Shown here: positions 46,749-61,900 of the stretch, piece by piece | How the letters are laid out: every line of letters starts with the position of its first letter | Numbering within the stretch: position 1 is the stretch's first letter | NCBI RefSeq assembly: GCF_000264905.1 | Contig: NW_006763135.1 | Location: 785,179 to 849,178, forward strand | Reading direction: 5' to 3' | Source: Stereum hirsutum FP-91666 SS1 | Lineage: Eukaryota > Basidiomycota > Agaricomycetes > Russulales > Stereaceae | Length of the DNA: 64,000 bases | Position numbers and translations under genes: made by a program | Notes under the pieces: generated by a model | The model's database searches: none | Told to the model about the DNA's origin: nothing | What the model saw: only the letters and a program-made list of their open reading frames with translations

Positions 46749-47028
46749 AGCAGAGCCGATGCGGAACTGAGCTCAAGAGAATTGGTGTGCTTTGAGGCAA
46801 CCCCTCTAGCGCACGCGTTTAGACAGTGCTTCGGGAACGTGTAGACCAGCCAGTTCCGATCGAGCTATGGGTGAAACGAACGACGGTGACGATGACTTCG
46901 CCAGAGCATGGACAACGGCTTGCACTGACTCTGGTTTCGGAAGCACTATACCTTGACTGGCTTTCGTGGGGGAAATACTCTTCGTTGGAATATACTGAAT
47001 TGATATTAGCTAAATGTCTCACATCCAA

Positions 47029-47122
47029 GTCACTTTGCCGGAGTGGTTAACGGGATCGCCTGCTATTTCTAGCTACCAGCGGTTGGGCTTTGCCCGCGAG
47101 TGTTCGAATCGCTCAGGTGACG
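47029..47122 (+). tRNA. tRNA-Ser (anticodon GCU) with a 12-nt intron
   Basis: The acceptor arms GTCACTT and AGGTGAC pair fully (one G-U). The D-stem is CCG/CGG and the anticodon stem ATCGC/GCGGT. The anticodon loop is CTGCTA plus A, split by an intron at 47066-47077 one base 3' of the anticodon. The long variable arm GGGC-TTT-GCCC is typical of Ser, and the T-arm GAGTG-TTCGAAT-CGCTC is complete. Without the intron the gene is 82 nt. A TTTT run at 47127-47130 is the likely RNA polymerase III stop. Confidence 0.95.
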
Positions 47123-47126
47123 ATTC

Positions 47127-47130
47127 TTTT
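47127..47130 (+). terminator. RNA polymerase III terminator
   Basis: TTTT directly after the tRNA-Ser 3' end, the usual Pol III stop signal. Confidence 0.7.
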
Positions 47131-47218
47131 GCTACTTCTCCCCGCAGCCTACGTGAAAGTTGGACCAGCCCCATCCTTCGAATACTTGCGTACACGATTG
47201 AAGGTCAAGAACTATCGT

Positions 47219-49005
47219 CTACGTAGAAAGCCTCAAAGTATTGCTACTTGTATACTCATCAGACCACGCGCTATTCCACCTGGACGAAGACACAGGTGAT
47301 GGCGGCCGCCTCTCCACTTCAATTTCCTCTCCTCCTTTTACAGACTCGCTACTTGACTTTTTCTCCTATCGATAGCACCAGAACAGATACAAAATCAGGG
47401 TTAGTAAGGATTGAACGACGACATAGCGCGTCAGGTACCCGAGCACAGTAACTCGGGCATGCTGACTTGAAGAAGTATGAACAAAACACTCACATCTGAC
47501 AAGTCCAGCCCCATACCTGCCTCCACCCTCGTTAACTCCTCATCCGACCCTGTAATTGGCGCATCACCGTCAATCTCATCAGCGACAGAAGTCCTCCCTA
47601 TATCCGTATTCTTCATCTTTCGTCGGATGCGCGATCTCGAGTTCAGAGTGCGGAATATCCCGATGATGTAGAATTTGCCGGTGAGGAGGATGAAGGAGAG
47701 GACGAGGTGGCGATTGTGGTTCTATAACGCCCACACACGCAAAATCATCGGATGTAAGCACAAGTGTTGTGGAGCTAATGAACCCAAGAGGGGATGATTC
47801 GTTACTTACCGAGTTGGAATAGTAAAGACTAACGGCGATGAGCATCGTGATGGAAGGAACAGCGGCGGATTCCCAGGTGATACCGATGATATGTTTGAGG
47901 CATTTATCGAGGTGGTTTATTCCAGACTTCTGTTTCCAGAGGTAGTATGACACTATAGGCGTATTATCATCAGTCGCTATTTGGGAGACGTTGTTGCAAC
48001 GAAAATGCTCACGAATCGCAGTGATCATGCCGTCCAACACTAAGGATGTCGAACAGAAGGAGTACGTCAGTAGACTGTGGTGAGGGAAGATTTGGAGGAA
48101 CTGACCGAAGGAGCTCCAGATCCAGTAATTGAATGCTGCGACGGTCTGTAATCCGTGTGGAGGGTATGAAGTGGTGTTGGACACGATTATACGGAGAAAA
48201 ACTCACGGCTGGACTTCGAGTGGAAATTAAAGGCTGGAACAACAAGTTCATCGGTAAAGACTAGAGAATAAGCACGGTGGTACATACATCGTTCGTCAAC
48301 TCTTTTGACCTTGAACTGATTCCAATAATGGTACTCTATCAAAATAATCGTAAGTACGCCAACTGATATGGATCTACCCAGAATGTAGCTCGATACAGTA
48401 TGCAAGACTTACTAGATAGATATTCGCAGCGAACGTCGTGGTCGTGAGTAAAATCATTGATACGAGTAACCACAGGGCCTTCTTCGTCACCTATGGTACC
48501 CGACTGAATTAGCATCAATCACGGTAGGGCTATTGGGAACGTAAACACTGACCCTCCAACATCGACGAATCAATGAGATCTCGGCGACGAAGCAGAGCAG
48601 GCCATTCAGAAATAGATTGATCCAGTCCAGTGAGTCCAAAGACTGTCACATCATTAGCAATATCGTCAGTGAGTAATTACATAAGAGTAAGAAGAAGCAC
48701 TGACCCAATTCTCTCCCAAAACAAGAACCATCCACATCTTATAAATAATGAACGCAGTCTGCAACCTACGTCACGGTCATCGGTTGAGCTTCAACTCAGC
48801 AATTCAACGTTAGTAGTTCGAGGGGGCGGAGGACATACAGAGAAAGCAAAACGAGCGATATGACATAAGTCTTCATCCGGAACGTATCGTCCACAGTATT
48901 CCGCCTATATTGCGCTCCTTGGGTGATCAATACACCTTCGACGAATATACTTAGCAGTCCCTGTGCGAGAATGGGACCTGTCGACCATGGGTCTGGGGCT
49001 GACAT
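47219..49005 (-). CDS. Seven-helix-like membrane protein of basidiomycetes (DUF6534 type)
   Basis: Start MSAPDPWSTGPILAQGLLSI at 49005. Successive exons code for hydrophobic segments: RMKTYVISLVLLS, LQTAFIIYKMWMVLVL, LDWINLFLNGLLCFVAEISL, ALWLLVSMILL, KHIIGITWESAAVPSITMLI, and HLVLSFILLTGKFYIIGIFR with TLNSRSR. The last is the K-x-Y-xx-(G/S)-x(3)-TLNSR signature at the end of many DUF6534 membrane proteins, which are found in large numbers in agaricomycetes and have no known function. The cytosolic tail is hydrophilic and Ser/Glu-rich. I extend it past the GTGAGT donor after LDLSD to an exon (about 47219-47368) reading EKKSSSESVKGGEEIEVERR, giving TAG at 47219-47221. Family assignment is moderately sure; the last exon is inferred. 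Confidence 0.65.
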
Positions 49006-49702
49006 TGGGTATTTATGAAGTCTTCCGAATAGGCTGTCAAGTGAGCGCGGGGATGGTGAGGCCACAAGGTAGGGATGGAAGAAATTCGACGGGCATTTAT
49101 AGCGGTTTGGGCTGACAGTCGAGTAATGAGGAGGAGGAGACTGCACTTCTCAGTCTGAGTTTGAATATGAGACAACGCTGGTCCGACAGACTAGAAGGTC
49201 GTCATTTCAAGTTTTGAAACGCGCGTACTCCTCCGTAGTGAGTTGTTCAAGGATACTCTGAGCGCCCCGCACCTGTGAGAGGATCCTGAACAGCCATACT
49301 CACGCATGAAGGCGCATATAGAACTCCCAGTCCTGTGCGCCATATATTCGATCAAAAATTGAAATGCTTCGATCCTTGCTGGTGAGGGGCCCGAATCAAA
49401 CGCGGAATAGTTCCTGGATACAAGCTGTAAATAACTTGATACAATGCGTACGTTCAAGAACAAGGCTGTCGCCATGAGTGGTCTCCGCAAGAAGCACGCA
49501 ACTACGAAAGGTCCGGCAGCGGCGAAGTCTGGAAGGGGAACCGGCGAAGTCCGGAGAGGCTCAAGGTCGTCGCCACACCGCGGACGTCGCGACTACTAGT
49601 CATCTGCCAGTTTGAGTACTGACAAAAGGAATGCAGCAGCCTGACGTATGGGTAGCGGCAAAAAAAAATCCGTCCATCGTGCAGAGTCATGATGGAACTT
49701 TG
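49006..49702. other. Intergenic region
   Basis: 697 bp between the membrane protein start and the dehydrogenase stop, both on the minus strand. A 99-codon minus-strand open frame at 49191-49490 has no motif. Nothing else recognised. Confidence 0.35.
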
Positions 49703-51123
49703 CTAGAAGGGTTTGACTTGTTCGTTCAACCAGTCCCAAAGCTTATCCTGGTACGCCACAACCTTCGTTCGGGGATCGGGAACCCCGCGTCTCGCCCAAG
49801 GGATCAAATACTATGCATCAAAACGCGTCAGACTGAAGGCCATACACCTCTCTCGACTTGTATAGGTACAGTACGAACAGACGTACCTCGCCGCCTTCGA
49901 ACTCCCCATCTGCCGTTCCCGCGTATAGCTGAGTCAAAGCACCTTGCGGAACGGTGTAGAGAACTCTGTTGATGGCATACATAGTCGTGGTTTCGACGTA
50001 CCGGTAGGCAGATGAGTTAAAGTTGCCGGGTTGAGGGAGATGGAGATTACTTTGTCAGAGTGGTGGCGGTGGAGGAGATGGGAGAGGAGGATGACGCCCT
50101 GCAAAGAGTTGGTATAGACGAGTGAGAAAATGTGCACGGTACAAGTAGAGGTTACATACCATCTTGGACTGAGCGTACAACGCGTATGAGCCATGTTTCT
50201 TCGCAGCTTGATCACGTCCGGGACCAGAGACCAGAGTCTCGTAGTCTACCGCATCGGGAGATAGGGTTGGTACATGAGCGGACGATGACACATTGATGAC
50301 ACGAGCGCGGTGGCCAGTCTTCACTCTCGCTTGGGCGAGGGCTGGCATCTGAATATCCCATGCCGTGCATCAGTGATGAAACCTTTATGAGCATTTCAAG
50401 AGCGCGAACCAGCAATACCTGCTCGGACGATTCAGTGTGAAGGATGAATTTGGGTAGATAATAAAGTGACCGTACGGTGAGAAAGAAGTGACCTAGAACA
50501 TTTGTGCCGAACGCGAGATCGTATACTTGCTTCGTGACCATCTCAACCGGCACCCAAACCGCGCCTCTGGAAAGAAATTATAGCATCTCATGTCAGCTTT
50601 GTCCATCACACTCTATACATTGCTCATTCATTCCACCCCGGATCGTGGATCATGAGTACTCACGCATTGTTATATAGGATATGCAATGTAGTCTCCTTGC
50701 TCAAGAACTCCTCCGCTCCTTTCCTCACGCTAGTAAGATCGGCTAAATCCAGTTCAAGAACAATAGGCTCTCTGCCCTCAGTCTCGGATTTGAGTCTATT
50801 GGCGGCGTCATGCGCGCGAACTGGGTCTCGAGCTGCCAGGTAGACCTTCGCGTTCTTCAGAAGCAGCTGTTTGACGGTTTCGTAGCCCACTCCAGAATTG
50901 CCTAATCGAACACCACGAATGATTGACCAGACGCATCAAAATGATATGTTTTGTAAGATTGCTGGAGTTAGGAAAAGAAAAAAATGTACTTACCGCCAGT
51001 TACGAGTACTATTTTGCCCGACTGATCGGGAATGTCGCGTTCTGGGACAAAAGTAGAGGCTGGTGGGTAAAACTGCGAGAACATCGACTGTGTGAAGAAC
51101 GAGTGAAAGAGAGGCAAGGCCAT
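49703..51123 (-). CDS. Short-chain dehydrogenase/reductase with an apparent 1-nt frameshift
   Basis: Begins MALPLFHSFFTQSMFSQFYP at 51123. NAD(P)-binding motif VLVTGGNSGVG is assembled across an intron, then VYLAARDPVRAHDA, LELDLADLTSVRKG, ILYNNAGAVW, NVLGHFFLT, RVINVSSSAHV (catalytic Ser) and YALYAQSKM (catalytic Tyr and Lys). It is a classical SDR of the retinol-dehydrogenase/WWOX-like type common in fungi. Next the frame reads ISISLNP. At 50026-50030 one base appears to be missing: the family motif NPGN would need CCCGGC where the sequence has CCGGC. In the original frame the protein ends 31 residues later. Shifted by one, homology resumes (FNSSAYRYVETT, VPQGALTQLYAGTADGEFEG) through to YLIPWARRGVP...VKPF and TAG at 49703-49705. 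So it is either a young pseudogene or has a sequencing error. Substrate unknown. Confidence 0.75.
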
Positions 51124-51804
51124 GATCGGAATACAGAATTCAGGCTGGATACTGCTGCTGATTTGTCGTAAGAGAGAGAACCAGGTCGTCGGATTGAGAA
51201 TTGAGCACCAGGTCTGAAAAGACACGAAAACGTGAAGAAGTTTTGAGAGCGGCAGTGAGGACAAGGGACGATCTTGTGTCTGTGATAAAGAAAATCCCCC
51301 AGGCGCTCGTGCGGGATTGCGAGATCGCTCGGTATGCCGCTACTGTTGTGCTTGTCAAAGCAACTCTTGCGGCGTGTATCCTCTAGGTATCGGTATAGTA
51401 TATAGTTCAATTAATTCCAAAGAAGTGCGCAGCAGTAAGTAGAGATGATTTTCGAGTGGATAAATTCCTCTTTAGTCGGCGCCACGAGATAAGTACCTCG
51501 TTCAGCGAGGCGGGGTAAGACACGGCCGAGCAAGCATCATAAATTCAGGCCGCTTCGAGTTCATGATAGATTGAGGGTGCTATTTGGTAGAAGAGCTTCT
51601 ACGACAGACATCTGCTAGAATAAAGAGGTCGGAAAAGAGGAAGCAGATGGTGGCCTCTGTCAACCAATGCCCGCTTGATGCCCGCTGGCGCGGAACACAT
51701 CACCCACTGTCACCCAACAATGTGACAGTCGCGTCGTGTCACATCTCATTTCGGACGACGCGTCGAGCTTTGTTTCTTTCCTCCACCCAAGCACGACTAC
51801 AGCG
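51124..51804. promoter_or_regulatory. Divergent promoter region of the dehydrogenase and MCM6
   Basis: About 680 bp. An MCB element ACGCGT lies at 51758-51763, 42 bp before the MCM6 ATG, with a related GTCGCGTCG just upstream (about 51728-51736). No coding frame of its own. Confidence 0.5.
51758..51763. promoter_or_regulatory. MluI cell-cycle box (MCB) upstream of MCM6
   Basis: ACGCGT within GGACGACGCGTCGAG. MBF (Mbp1-Swi6 type) binds this hexamer in yeasts and drives G1/S genes, MCM genes among them. Conservation of this control in this organism is inferred. Confidence 0.45.
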
Positions 51805-55191
<3,387 letters not shown>

Positions 55192-55512
55192 TCTTCACAC
55201 TGTTGTCCCGTCTTTGTCCGTCGTTGCTTTGCTTATATTGGCTCTTGTTTGTGAAGTCGTGTAATGCGCCTGTACCAGCTTGATTATCCTGTAGTTATAT
55301 TACATTATGAGTGTTTTTTGTCTGTCTTTGTTTTCGATTTCTGTCTGCCAGTGGAACACCGATGTCGATCGAGGATAGAAGCGATATCTGAGTAGGATGT
55401 GGCCCACATGGGAACGCAAAAACCAAAAGCTCCCACGCCACAAACTCGCGTGAGTCGCGTCGATTGGTCACTCAGCCGCTGTTGAACCTCATCGTCTTGC
55501 ACAACGTCGACC
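55192..55512. other. Intergenic region
   Basis: 321 bp: MCM6 3' flank and TOM7 promoter. T-rich around 55300-55340. No other feature recognised. Confidence 0.4.
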
Positions 55513-55982
55513 ATGCCTTCTGAAGAGACTAAGGTCAGTCTCTCTACAGTTTGCGTATCATTCAGCTTAATTCCTGATTAAATGCATGGATACATCGTCT
55601 ATATAGGAAAGAATCATCCGCACCGTCGAGTTCGGCCGCGTACGCTCCTCTTTTTTGTAATCCTCGCACCAGAAAACTAACTTTTCCTCTCAACGGGTGT
55701 TGACGCGATTCTTGGGCTTTTGTGATACTGGTCTTATTGTCCTGAATTGATTGTGAGCAGACGGTGCTGCACTACGGTTGGATTCCGTTCATCATTTACG
55801 TCGGCTACACGCGTTCGAACCCCCAGCCAAGTCTCATCAAGTGCGTGTATTCTTCATTCGTTCTGCTGCCAAACAACGTTACTTTCGCCTTCTTGTTCTT
55901 CTGTCTCTGCGTATTTTCGCATGTTATGGCCGTATACTGACAACTCGTTTCACTTGTTAGGCTGATGAGCCCACTGGCATGA
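55513..55982 (+). CDS. TOM7: Mitochondrial import receptor subunit TOM7
   Basis: A 51-residue protein in four exons, too short to show as an open frame. MPSEETK (55513-55533) splices to ERIIRTVEFGR, then to TVLHYGWIPFIIYVGYTRSN and PQPSLIK, and last to LMSPLA with TGA at 55980-55982. The sequence matches Tom7 across its whole length, in particular HYGWIPFIIY, the single membrane segment, and TRSNPQPSLI. Tom7 is a small tail-anchored-like subunit of the mitochondrial outer-membrane TOM complex and modulates its assembly and disassembly. All splice junctions keep the frame. Confidence 0.93.
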
Positions 55983-56846
55983 TCCACACGTCCATCCACC
56001 TCACCGACGTCTCAGGCCTGTCGTGCTCTTTCGCGCTTTCGTCGTCTCCCTTACTACTATTGCATCTCGCCTTGTATACATTTACGCATACACGGTCATC
56101 TCACACGGCCGTTCACCCCCAAAATAATGCATCCTGCCACGTTTGCGTGAACTTGGTCCATTCCTGGATTGTGTGTCGTCCAACTAGTGTCATACTCTCG
56201 AACAAATCCCTTCTCGCCGTTTCATTCGACTAACCGACAGCCAAACGAAGGCCTGGCTAAATATTCACAGGTGAGTTTCCCCTCCCGCTCGTCAGTTTCA
56301 TACGTGGCGTTTTGGCTTTCCTTTCTACCTCGATTGTCTCCTCTTCCTACCCTCTCGACCTACCTTTCCTCGCAATGATCATACAACCGTGGTGATGGCT
56401 CTCATCGTTCGTCCTTTTGGACGACACGAAAGCAGAGGCATCCCGACCCACCCGCCTAGCGCCCCTTCGTTGTGGCACAAGGCTGGCTCGCGCCGTGGGC
56501 ATGTCGACAAATTTTAGGCCAGATATGAGCGTCACCTTTTTCTTATTGGGGTCTTTTATTTTATTTTTCTGTTGCTGCTTTCCTTATCTCTTTTCGCAAG
56601 AGTTGACGCTGACTGCTACTTCTTCCGCAGGGGATGAAATAATGCGATAAGGAATGTACCGCTGACGATTTTCGCGACGTGACTATTTGAGAGCAGCCAT
56701 CCAAGCCTAAGTTCAAGGCAAAGCGTAGCATCTGAGCAAGCAGTGAAAACGATAAACACAATAAAGATAACTATAAACAATCTCTTTCAAACATCCTCCT
56801 GCACAACCAACTGACCATAGACGCAAAACACGAAATACTGCCGCCC
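55983..56846. other. Convergent intergenic region, no gene recognised
   Basis: 864 bp between the TOM7 stop and the RING protein stop. Pyrimidine-rich and T-rich tracts (56040-56360, 56550-56600). Short open frames only, none with motifs. Confidence 0.35.
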
Positions 56847-58572
56847 TCATATATACACCCTCCTCAGCTCCCCCACACCTGTGATCCTCATACAAATCGG
56901 ACAAAGCTTCGTACTGCCCAAACAGCGGAGCCAACATTCCCTGCAACAAACGTGCCAACAGCCTGTGCTCACAGTCGGCTCAGTATAGGCGTCGAGGCAG
57001 ATGCGGCAGGTAAACTGGTTCGTTGCTGTTGAAGACGGCAGGGTCGTGGAGGGAGTGGAGGTTGGATTTGGATGGGAAAGTGTTCTGAGTTGGATTAATG
57101 ATTCGAGGGCTCGGATCGTAGCTTGGGCATCGCCTGCAATTTTCGCTCTCGAAAGCTCCATCTCCATCTGCTGCTGTGGCGTGGGTTTCTGCTCTGGTCT
57201 CTCCGCCTCGACCTCGACCTCGCCTTCACCATCCACGTCCACATCTGCCTCTTCCCCTGCGCCGCCTTGTCCTCCGACTCTTCCGACCGTCAGTTTGATC
57301 ACATCGTTCTCCCCAAACTGCACCGTCCCAAATGCTCCCTCGTCATCTCCATCAACGTCTACGTCCACGTCTAGGTCTATGTCACCGTCGGCGTCACCTA
57401 CACCTCCCATCCCTCTTCGACTAAGAGGCTCGGACCTATTAGATCCAACAATGAACCCTAATCTCTGCGCGGCTCCCCTACTTGCACTCCCCACGCCTCC
57501 TAACCTTAGCCTCAACCCAGTATGTCCTTCAGGCGTAATAGTCTCCTCCCATAAATCATCGGTAGTCGACGGACCACCAAGGTCAAGATTCTCGTCCGCG
57601 TCCTCCTCCACGTCCACGTCTAGCTCCGGAGTCGATCCCGAATGAGACTGGCTGGCCGAAGGATCCCTAATCGTCATCGTCGCCACCATACTGTTGTGCG
57701 CTAGACATGCATCGACGTGTGCGTGCACCACATCCGGATCACCCCACACCATCCTCATACACACAGGACACTCCTCGCCCTCTCTTCCATCCTCATCGGC
57801 CCCGTCTCTACGTCGTGGCCTCCGTCGGGAGTGTGTGGGTAGGGTATCGTCGATGATGTCGCGAAGGGCTTGCGTGCGCTGTTTGCGGCGGCGTTTGAGT
57901 GTGGTGAGGGTCTTGATAGTATGTGGGTCGGGGTCAGAAGTGGCTACAGATGTGGGAGGTAGTTTGGAGGCGGAGGTAGATGGTTTGGGTGCAGGTTGAC
58001 GAACGGTGCGACGGCGAGAGGCTGGCCTGTTAAGGCAATGAAACACGAAGCATGAGCTCAGGAAGAAATTTGAGGGGACGAAGTTAAAGAGACGTACATC
58101 TCTTCGAGCGGGTTCAGATGGGAGTGGGGATCAACGTAAACCGACGAGTCTCCGATGGAGGCGAGGATTGGTTGGAGCCGCTCGGATTCGAGCTCGGCAT
58201 GTTGTGCAAGAAGGCGAAGTGGGATTTGCTCGAAGCAGATGGGACAGGGACGGGTCTCAGCGCGTTTGGCTATACGTCACCGATATCTGAGTGAGGAGAG
58301 TGCACGGATAGGATGGGGCATAACGTACGTTTCTTCACTGGGCGCGTCTGCGATGTTGAAGCAAGCGGCGTCGATGGTGAAGACAGTGAAGTCTCGTCGC
58401 CCTCTAAGTCATCCATCAGCGCGTCCGTAGCGCGTCGTTTACCCCTGCAAGAAAGACCAACATGCCAAGGCGAAAATGCGGGGTAAGTCTCCGGGGCGGA
58501 AGAAGACGTGGAGATTCACGCAAACGTATGCAACGGAGCAAATACGGACTTTGCAGAAGCTGAACGTGACAT
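56847..58572 (-). CDS. RING-type E3 ubiquitin ligase, RNF220-like
   Basis: Four exons. Exon 1 encodes MSRSASAKSVFAPLHTFA (start 58572), exon 2 KRRATDALMDDLEGDETS, exon 3 TRPCPICFEQIPLRLLAQHA, and the last, very long exon begins PASRRRTVRQPAP. It contains a second zinc-binding motif (ECPVCMRMV, then VHAHVDACLAHN) resembling the ubiquitin-binding UBZ/C2HC fold. A disordered Asp/Gly/Val-rich middle follows (including DIDLDVDVDVDGDDEG). A C-terminal RING has FTCRICLDAYTEP, STGCWHVCCRECWLRC and KLCPICMR. Order and spacing recall animal RNF220, an E3 that ubiquitylates nuclear factors, with its RING at the extreme C-terminus. Substrates here are unknown. The first Cys pair in exon 3 is followed by His and then Glu (HAELE), so it may be a degenerate finger. 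Confidence 0.82.
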
Positions 58573-58978
58573 TTCCCTCCTCTCTCTCCTGAATTCTGCT
58601 CTCCTATATCCAAGTAATTTCCGGCGTTGGTTTGCGCTGGTGACCAGAGGGGCGGCGGCGGTGGATGGGTGGCGAGCTCGTCGGATGGAACGGTGAAGGC
58701 AGAGAGTGAACCGTGGTTCTATAATTAGCCGATTCAGATGGGGATGTCGATCTAATCTTATCTTATCTAGACAGCCCGGACTTTCAGACCTTCAGGAGTC
58801 GATCGCAGACGGTTGAGTTTACCGAAGTTTCGCCGTCCCATGTTCTCCGGCTTCTACTTATACCCTCGTCATGTCCAGCCGACCAAAAACACGACAGTAC
58901 CCCCTTTCTCTCTCCCACCATCCATCGATTATTGCACTCATACCCCCACCTCAATTTTCGAAGAATTAAGCTCAAATT
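58573..58978. promoter_or_regulatory. Divergent promoter region of the RING protein and beta-glucosidase
   Basis: 406 bp between divergent start codons. TTATCTTATC at 58758-58767, i.e. two abutting GATAA elements on the minus strand, lies about 210 bp before the beta-glucosidase ATG. Fungal GATA factors bind such paired sites. Whether they act here is inference. Confidence 0.4.
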
Positions 58979-61900
58979 ATGGCTGCAAAATTCGATGTAA
59001 AGGAGGCGCTGGCGAAGTTGACGATGTCCCAGAAGATCAAGATGCTCTGTGGCAAAGTGAGTGTCGTCATTTCTCTTTACTTTGGTGGAAGGCATGTCCT
59101 GATAGACGTGCGGTAGGGATGGTGGCATACAGAACCTGTTCCAGAGGCCGGCGTTGACTCTATGCGCATGAGTGACGGTATGTCTCTTTGCTGTATGCTT
59201 TCTCCTCTAGTTCTGACGGCCCGCGTTGAACAGGACCTAACGGTGCCCGTGGCACTCGCTGTACGTCAAATGTCTACATATGAAATATTAAACTATCATC
59301 TGATATGTAACAATTGGATCTCGCGCAGTCTTTAACGGAGTTCCCTCCAGCTGTTTCCCCTCTTCGACCGGCCTCGGCTCGTCCTTCGACATCAGTCTTG
59401 CACATGAAGTGGGCGAGGCACTCGGAGACGAGTGCCGTGCTAAGAGTATGCTATGTTCCTGTTCCCTCTTCGAAATTCCCCGCTCCCTCCACACCCTTGC
59501 ACCTCCATTCCCTTATGAATATTATCTCGTCCTTATGCCACGTCTGATCTCTTTGTCTGTCCAAAGGTACCCATATTCTGCTTGGCCCCACTGTTAACAC
59601 ACAGAGGTCTCCTCTCGGTGGCCGAGGCTTTGAGTCCTTCTCTGAGGACCCAGTCCTGAATGGCACCATTGCAGCTGCCTACATCAACGGCTTGCAGAGC
59701 AAGGGCGTTGCGGCCACCGTCAAGCATTTTGTGGCGAATGACCAGGAGTTCGAGAGGTGGGTCTATCCGCACATATGTATGATAGACAATATGCTGAAGA
59801 CAATTACTTACTATCCTTGCAATGTTTCTACAGGTTTTCCATCAGCAGTACGTTGATGACTTCACTTTCATCCTCCCTTCCATTAATCGTCATGATCGTA
59901 GGCGACGTGAGCGAACGTGCCCTCCGCGAGATATACCTCAAGCCATTCCAGATCGCGGTCAAGGACGCTAACCCATGGGCTTTGATGACCTCGTGCGTCT
60001 CTTTCAATGTCTCTTCGTGTGCCATCATATTTCTTGAGGTAAATACTTAGTATGCTGGAACGTTTGTTAGTTACAACCGTGTAAACGGTCTGCACGTCTC
60101 AGAGAACTCTTGGTTGATCGATGACATTCTCCGAAAGGTACACATTTTACAGTTTGAGCTTCGTCCCGAGAATTATGTAGTGATACGACATCTCTGACAA
60201 CACATTTACAATACAGGAATGGGGCTTCCAAGGGATGATCATGTCCGATTGGATAGGCGTGTATAGTACTGCTGAAAGTATCAAGGCTGGCTTGGACCTC
60301 GAGATGCCGTGTGTATCATCTTTCTTAAACATCGATCTCTTCTCCTTTGTTAGATCTATGGTATACTAATGATAGCCCCTATCGATCTTCAGGGGACCGA
60401 CGGTGATGAGGGGAAAGGCGATAGACAGGGCTCTGATCGCACAGAAACTTTTCACGGAGGACATCGACGCGAGAGTCAGAAAGGTATGTGCAACTGAATT
60501 TTTACTTTGTCTTTCTCCTGCACTGACAGTATTTCCCTTTGATATACTACGCATATCGCTACTCTCCCCCTCTGTGCCACATTTCGCCAACTTACTTGCG
60601 CCACACGACCCACATCAACTTCCCGGTCATAATCCACCCCTACTTCGATCTTTTTACTCCATACTCCTGGCCCCTGGATCCACTACACTCCGCAGATCCT
60701 CGAACTCCTCGCTCGCGCCCACGCGTCGGGAATCCCATTCGATGGACCCGAAAAGGGCGTTGATACGCCCGCCCTTCGGTCTCTCCTCCGTCGCGCTGCG
60801 TCCTCTGCCGTCGTGCTGCTCAAGAACGACAAGAAGTTACTTCCTCTCTCCATATTTGGAGAGAAGAAGACGATCAAGAAGATAGCCATTATCGGACCTA
60901 ATGCCAAGACTGCATTCGCCAGCGGTGGAGGATCTGCTAACCTCCTCGCGAGCTGGAAAGTCAGCCCCTTACAAGGCATCCTCAACGCCATCGCCTCCTC
61001 CGATCAAGGCAAGGACATTCAAGTAGAATACGCCGTGGGCGGACAGACGCACACACTCCTGCCATTGTTGGATGGGTATATTCAGATGCCCGAGGAGGCG
61101 AAGAAGAGCGGTGGAGGGGACGATAAGTATTGGGGAGGGAAGGAGGAGGATAAGGTTGCGTTTGTGGAGTTTTGGAACGAGGAGCCGGGGGAGGGCTGGG
61201 TTGCGGATCCGACGGTTAAGGGGGAGGGAAGGGTGAAGAAGTCTGATTGGGCCACGCCGACGGGGAGTAGCTATTGTTTCTTGATGGATGGGATCGTGAG
61301 TTCTCTTGTGATTTTGCGTGTTTTGCGTGTTGTGGTAAAACTGACTGATTCCTTATTCTTTTCATAGGATGAGGAGAAAGTGAACGACATTTGTTGGATT
61401 CGGGTACGTCTTTCTAGCCCATAGAAATACTCTTCACGAGCTAACGCCACCCTCCTTCGTATCCATATCAACAGTACACGACAACCTACATTCCTGACAC
61501 CTCCGGCCCGCACACCTTCTCCCTAACCCTCGCCGGCCACGGAACCCTCTCAATCAACGGCACCCTGCTCATCGACCTCTCCACCGACCCGCCCCAAGGC
61601 GACTCGTTCTTCGGTCTCGGAACGGCAGACGTTAGTGCTCGGGTACCCTACCTCGAAAAAGGCGAGAAGGTTGACGTGGAGATTAGGGTGAGTAATGCGC
61701 TGTTTGTAGGGAAGGGAGGACCGTTCAGTACGAGGGGTGGGATAAGGTTGGGAGGGAGTGTAGATGTGAAGGAAGAAGTGGCGAGGGAAGAAGCTGTGAA
61801 GGTCGTGGAGGGTGCAGATGGTGGGTTACCAGATTGTCGCATTCTTTGTCTGCTGATGAATCTGACTATGATGTTACATTGTTAAGTGGCCATCGTGGTC

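Noticed and set aside
49191..49490. 99-codon minus-strand frame between the membrane protein and the dehydrogenase
   Set aside because: No family features; likely chance.
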